Below, in pieces: positions 61,090 through 64,000 of a stretch of 64,000 nucleotides of DNA. The translations under genes were made by a program, and so were the position numbers. The DNA lies in assembly GCF_030317105.1 (NCBI RefSeq), contig NZ_JASZYG010000004.1, positions 620,001 to 684,000 on the forward strand, read 5' to 3'. Under the pieces are notes generated by a model. It had not been told where the DNA came from. It saw only the letters and a program-made list of their open reading frames with translations, and ran no database searches. The DNA is from Variovorax brevis (GTDB lineage: Bacteria > Pseudomonadota > Gammaproteobacteria > Burkholderiales > Burkholderiaceae_C). Numbering within the stretch: the stretch's first letter is position 1; every line of letters starts with the position of its first letter.

Positions 61090-62055
61090 ATGAAGCAGTT
61101 TCGCGCGGCGCTTGCCGCCATCCTCACCGTCGCAGCGACGACGCAGGCCCCACTGGCTGCAGCGGCTGACTATCCCAACCATCCGATCGAGATGGTGGTG
61201 CCCTCCTCCGCCGGCGGCGGCACCGACGTCATGGCGCGCCTCTTCGCCGAAGTCTCCAAGAAGTACATCACCCAGCCCATCGTGGTGAGCAACAAGCCGG
61301 GCGCAAGCGGCGGCATCGGCATGACCGAAGTGCAGCGCGCGGCGCCGGACGGCTACAAGGTCGGCGTGCTGATCTCCGAGCTGGCGATCATTCCGCACCT
61401 GGGCATGACCAAGGTCACGACCAACGACTTCATCCCGCTGGCCCGCCTGAACGGCGACCCGGGCCTGATTGCGGTGCGTGCGGATTCTCCATTCCAGTCC
61501 ATCGACGACCTCTTGGCCCAAGCCAGGAAGACGCCCGGCAGCGTCACGATGGGCAACGCAGGCAGCGGCACCATCTGGCACCTCGCCGCAGCCGCCGTCG
61601 AAGAAAAGACCGGCGTCAAGTTCAACCACGTGCCCTATCAAGGCGCATCGCCCAGCGTCATGGCGCTGGCGGGTGGTCACGTCGACGCCATCGCCGTCAG
61701 CCCGGCGGAGATCGGCTCCTTCGTTGCAGCAGGCAAGGTGCGCGTGCTGATCTCGATGGCGGACCGCCGCCTGCCACCACCCTACGACAAGGTGCCCACC
61801 TTCAAGGAAAAGGGAACGGACCTGGTCATCGGCACGTGGCGCGGGCTGGGCGTTCCGCTCAACACGCCACCGGAAGTGGTGACCTACCTGCGCGAAGCCA
61901 CCCGCAAGACGGCGCAAGACCCCGCCTTCAGCGAAGCCTTGCTCAAGGCCAACCTGCAGCCGGCCTACATGGACGGCGACCAGTTCAAGGCCTTCATGAA
62001 CAGCCAGTCTGACTACTTCAAGAAGTTGCTCAGCGGCCTGACCATCCAGAAGTAA
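61090..62055 (+). CDS. Bug-family (tripartite tricarboxylate) periplasmic binding protein
   Basis: 321 residues. A signal peptide of about 25 residues ends LAAAA. The mature start DYPNHPIEMVVPSSAGGGTDVMAR is the standard Bug pattern, followed by VVSNKPGASGGIG and the YQGASPS segment. Bug proteins bind carboxylates in the periplasm. No TctA/TctB membrane genes are present here, which is normal for most Bug genes. The operon context suggests a sugar acid as ligand, either for uptake by a distant transporter or for sensing. GGAG is close upstream of ATG 61090. Confidence 0.92.
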   Translation: MKQFRAALAAILTVAATTQAPLAAAADYPNHPIEMVVPSSAGGGTDVMARLFAEVSKKYITQPIVVSNKPGASGGIGMTEVQRAAPDGYKVGVLISELAIIPHLGMTKVTTNDFIPLARLNGDPGLIAVRADSPFQSIDDLLAQARKTPGSVTMGNAGSGTIWHLAAAAVEEKTGVKFNHVPYQGASPSVMALAGGHVDAIAVSPAEIGSFVAAGKVRVLISMADRRLPPPYDKVPTFKEKGTDLVIGTWRGLGVPLNTPPEVVTYLREATRKTAQDPAFSEALLKANLQPAYMDGDQFKAFMNSQSDYFKKLLSGLTIQK

Positions 62056-62062
62056 GGGCGCC

Positions 62063-63310
62063 ATGGCCACCCTCATCACCGACGTCAAGGTCATCCTGAC
62101 GGCGCCCGAAGGCATCAACCTGATCGTCGTGAAGGTCGAGACCAACCAGCCAGGCCTCTTCGGACTGGGCTGCGCAACCTTTGCCTACCGCCACCGCGTG
62201 GTGCAGTGCCTGCTCGAGGAATACATTCGTCCGCTGCTCGTCGGCCGTGATGCGACTGCGATCGAAGAGCTCTGGCAACTGATGCACCAGAACGCCTACT
62301 GGCGCAATGGGCCGGTGGAAAACAACGCCATCTCCGGCGTCGACATGGCCCTGTGGGACATCAAGGGCAAGATGGCCGGCATGCCGCTGTACCAGCTGTT
62401 CGGCGGCAAGGTGCGCGAAGGCGTGCCGATCTATCGCCATGCCGACGGCAAGGACCTGGGCGAACTGTGCGACAACATCGAGAAGTACCGCGCACAGGGC
62501 ATCACGCACGTGCGCTGCCAGAGTGGCGGCTATGGCGGCGGGGGCTTCGGCGCCGCGCCGACCAGCGCACCGGCGGGTGCCGCAGACGGCGTGTACCTCG
62601 ACAGCCGCAAATACATGCGCGACACGCTCAAGCTCTTCGAAGGCATCCGCAGCAAGGTCGGCTTCGACGTACAGCTGTGCCATGACGTGCACGAACGCTT
62701 GCAGCCCGTCGACGCGATCCGCTTCGCCTGCGAGATGGAGCAGTTCGACCTGTTCTTCCTCGAAGACGCGATCCCGCTCGAAGAGGGCAAGTGGCTGCGC
62801 CAGCTGCGCGAGAAGACGAAGATCCCGCTGGCGCAGGGCGAGCTGTTCAACAACCCCAGCGAGTGGAAGACGCTGATCAGCGAACAGTTGATCGACTTCA
62901 TCCGCGTGCACCTGAGCCAGATCGGCGGCATCACGCCGGGGCGCAAGCTCCAGATCTTTGCCGAGCAGTTCGGCGTGCGCACGGCATGGCACGGCCCCGG
63001 CGACATGTCGCCGATGGCGCACGCGGCCAACATCCACATCGACCTGGCGGCGCGCAATTTCGGCGTGCAGGAGTGGTCGGGCACCGAGCCGCCCAACTTC
63101 GTCATCCAGGACCTGAAGGGCCCGCGCGATGCGCTGCTCGAGGTGTTCCCCGGACTGCCCGAATTCCGCCAAGGCTATGTCTACGCCAACGACAAGCCAG
63201 GCCTGGGCGTCGACATCGACGAACGCGCCGCCGCGAAGTACCCGTGCGAGAACGTCGTGACGAAGTGGACGCAGACGCGGCTTGTGGACGGCACGCTGCA
63301 AACGCCCTGA
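62063..63310 (+). CDS. Enolase-superfamily sugar-acid dehydratase, ManD/RspA-like
   Basis: 415 residues, the usual ManD length. The metal ligands are D208 (HDVHER), E234 (FLEDAIPL) and E260 (AQGELFNN); H210 in the same HDVHER motif is the expected general base. A WHGPGDMSPMAHAAN segment follows. The loop GGYGGGGFGAAPTS (from about 155) contains a tyrosine in the place used by ManD. Such enzymes remove water from D-mannonate or D-gluconate to give 2-keto-3-deoxygluconate, though many family members are slow or inactive on these. AAGGG is just upstream. Ten bases separate it from the galactonate dehydratase gene. Confidence 0.88.
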   Translation: MATLITDVKVILTAPEGINLIVVKVETNQPGLFGLGCATFAYRHRVVQCLLEEYIRPLLVGRDATAIEELWQLMHQNAYWRNGPVENNAISGVDMALWDIKGKMAGMPLYQLFGGKVREGVPIYRHADGKDLGELCDNIEKYRAQGITHVRCQSGGYGGGGFGAAPTSAPAGAADGVYLDSRKYMRDTLKLFEGIRSKVGFDVQLCHDVHERLQPVDAIRFACEMEQFDLFFLEDAIPLEEGKWLRQLREKTKIPLAQGELFNNPSEWKTLISEQLIDFIRVHLSQIGGITPGRKLQIFAEQFGVRTAWHGPGDMSPMAHAANIHIDLAARNFGVQEWSGTEPPNFVIQDLKGPRDALLEVFPGLPEFRQGYVYANDKPGLGVDIDERAAAKYPCENVVTKWTQTRLVDGTLQTP

Positions 63311-63320
63311 AGGCAAGGCC

Positions 63321-64000
63321 ATGAAGATCACCCGCCTGAGCACCTACCGCGTCGCACCGCGCTGGATGTTCCTGAAGATCGAGACCGACGAAGGCATCAC
63401 CGGCTGGGGCGAACCGGTCATCGAAGGCCGCGCGCGCACCGTCGAGACCGCGGTGCAGGAGTTCGGCGAGACCTTGATCGGCAAGGACCCGTCGCGAATC
63501 AACGACCTGTGGCAGACCATGTACCGCAGCAACTTCTACCGCGGCGGCGCCATCCTGATGAGCGCGATCGCCGGCATCGACCAGGCGCTGTGGGACATCA
63601 AGGGCAAGGCGCTGGGCGTGCCGGTGTACGAACTGCTCGGCGGCAAGGTGCGCGACCGCATGAAGGTCTACAGCTGGGTCGGCGGGGACCGGCCTGGCGA
63701 CATCGTCAACGACATGCGGCGCCTGCTCGAAGGCGGCATCGACACCTTCAAGCTCAATGGCTGCGAAGAGATGGCCGTGCTCGATTCGCCGCGTGCGGTC
63801 GATGAAGCCGTGGCCAAGATCGCCGGCGTGCGCGATGCGCTCGGCATGAGCGTGAGCTTCGGGCTGGACTTCCATGGTCGCGTGTCGGCGCCGATGGCCA
63901 AGCCTTTGCTTGCGGCGCTGGAGCCCTATCGGCCGCTGTTTGTCGAGGAGCCGGTGCTGGCTGAACAGGCGGAACACTACCCGCGCCTCGCGGCCGCCAC
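63321..64000 (+). CDS. dgoD: D-galactonate dehydratase, 5' part (cut by the window edge)
   Basis: The first 226 codons are present. MKITRLSTYRVAPRWMFLKI, GWGEPVIEGRARTVE, the FYRGG(A)ILMSAIAGIDQALW segment, YSWVGGDRP, TFKLNGCEE and LDFHGRVSAPMAKP follow E. coli DgoD almost residue for residue. The first metal ligand, D in GLDFHGR, and the second, E in FVEEPV, are included. It converts D-galactonate to 2-keto-3-deoxygalactonate. The kinase (dgoK) and aldolase (dgoA) of the pathway are not in the window and may follow to the right. Confidence 0.94.
   Translation, partial: MKITRLSTYRVAPRWMFLKIETDEGITGWGEPVIEGRARTVETAVQEFGETLIGKDPSRINDLWQTMYRSNFYRGGAILMSAIAGIDQALWDIKGKALGVPVYELLGGKVRDRMKVYSWVGGDRPGDIVNDMRRLLEGGIDTFKLNGCEEMAVLDSPRAVDEAVAKIAGVRDALGMSVSFGLDFHGRVSAPMAKPLLAALEPYRPLFVEEPVLAEQAEHYPRLAAA

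Overview
The window looks like chromosomal DNA of a high-GC betaproteobacterium, most likely Comamonadaceae (Variovorax-like). The reasons are the strong G/C bias at third codon positions, the Bug-type (tripartite tricarboxylate) receptor, the DUF4148 protein, the DUF1800/DUF1501 pair, and many short tight operons of sugar and sugar-acid catabolism. The genus is an inference. I see no rRNA, tRNA, CRISPR array, insertion sequence or phage gene.

Left part (1-5.1 kb): a MarR-type repressor translationally coupled to a 14-helix DHA2 drug exporter, with a palindromic operator lying on the promoter and start codon; a tandem palindromic intergenic repeat; a phospholipase D-type lipoprotein (ClsC-like); and a hotdog/MaoC-like protein of unknown role.

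Centre of interest (5.2-25.8 kb): a two-partner secretion locus. A single 18.7-kb gene encodes a 6,234-residue filamentous adhesin with an ESPR leader, a TPS domain with an FxxPxG motif, long modular repeats, a helical insertion and a C-terminal cysteine pair. It overlaps the gene for its FhaC/ShlB-type outer-membrane transporter by 4 nt. A perfect inverted repeat brackets the -10 box in front of the adhesin gene.

25.6-34.5 kb: a Tat-type alpha/beta hydrolase with a possible small exported protein behind it, Dps, an OmpR-type regulator divergent from a lone receiver protein and a hybrid sensor kinase (palindrome between them), an LRAT/NlpC-P60 protein, a DUF3500 protein and a PhoX-type phosphatase.

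34.6-42.9 kb: a complete RND efflux operon (adaptor, pump, outer-membrane factor), a small hypothetical protein, a repeat-built DUF4148 protein and a haloperoxidase-like hydrolase carrying a Tat leader.

42.9-48.6 kb (minus strand): aldo/keto reductase plus a CUT2-type sugar ABC transporter. 48.9-54.9 kb (plus strand): DUF1800, DUF1501, a Tat-exported small dehydrogenase subunit, a GMC flavoprotein, a ribbon-helix-helix protein and glyoxalase I.

55-64 kb: sugar kinase, tagatose-3-epimerase-like isomerase, SDR, Sir2-like protein, then a GntR/FCD regulator divergent from an operon of SDR, Bug receptor, ManD/RspA-like dehydratase and galactonate dehydratase (cut by the right edge). The shared intergenic region holds repeated palindromes, one on the probable -10 box, so the FCD protein probably represses this sugar-acid operon.
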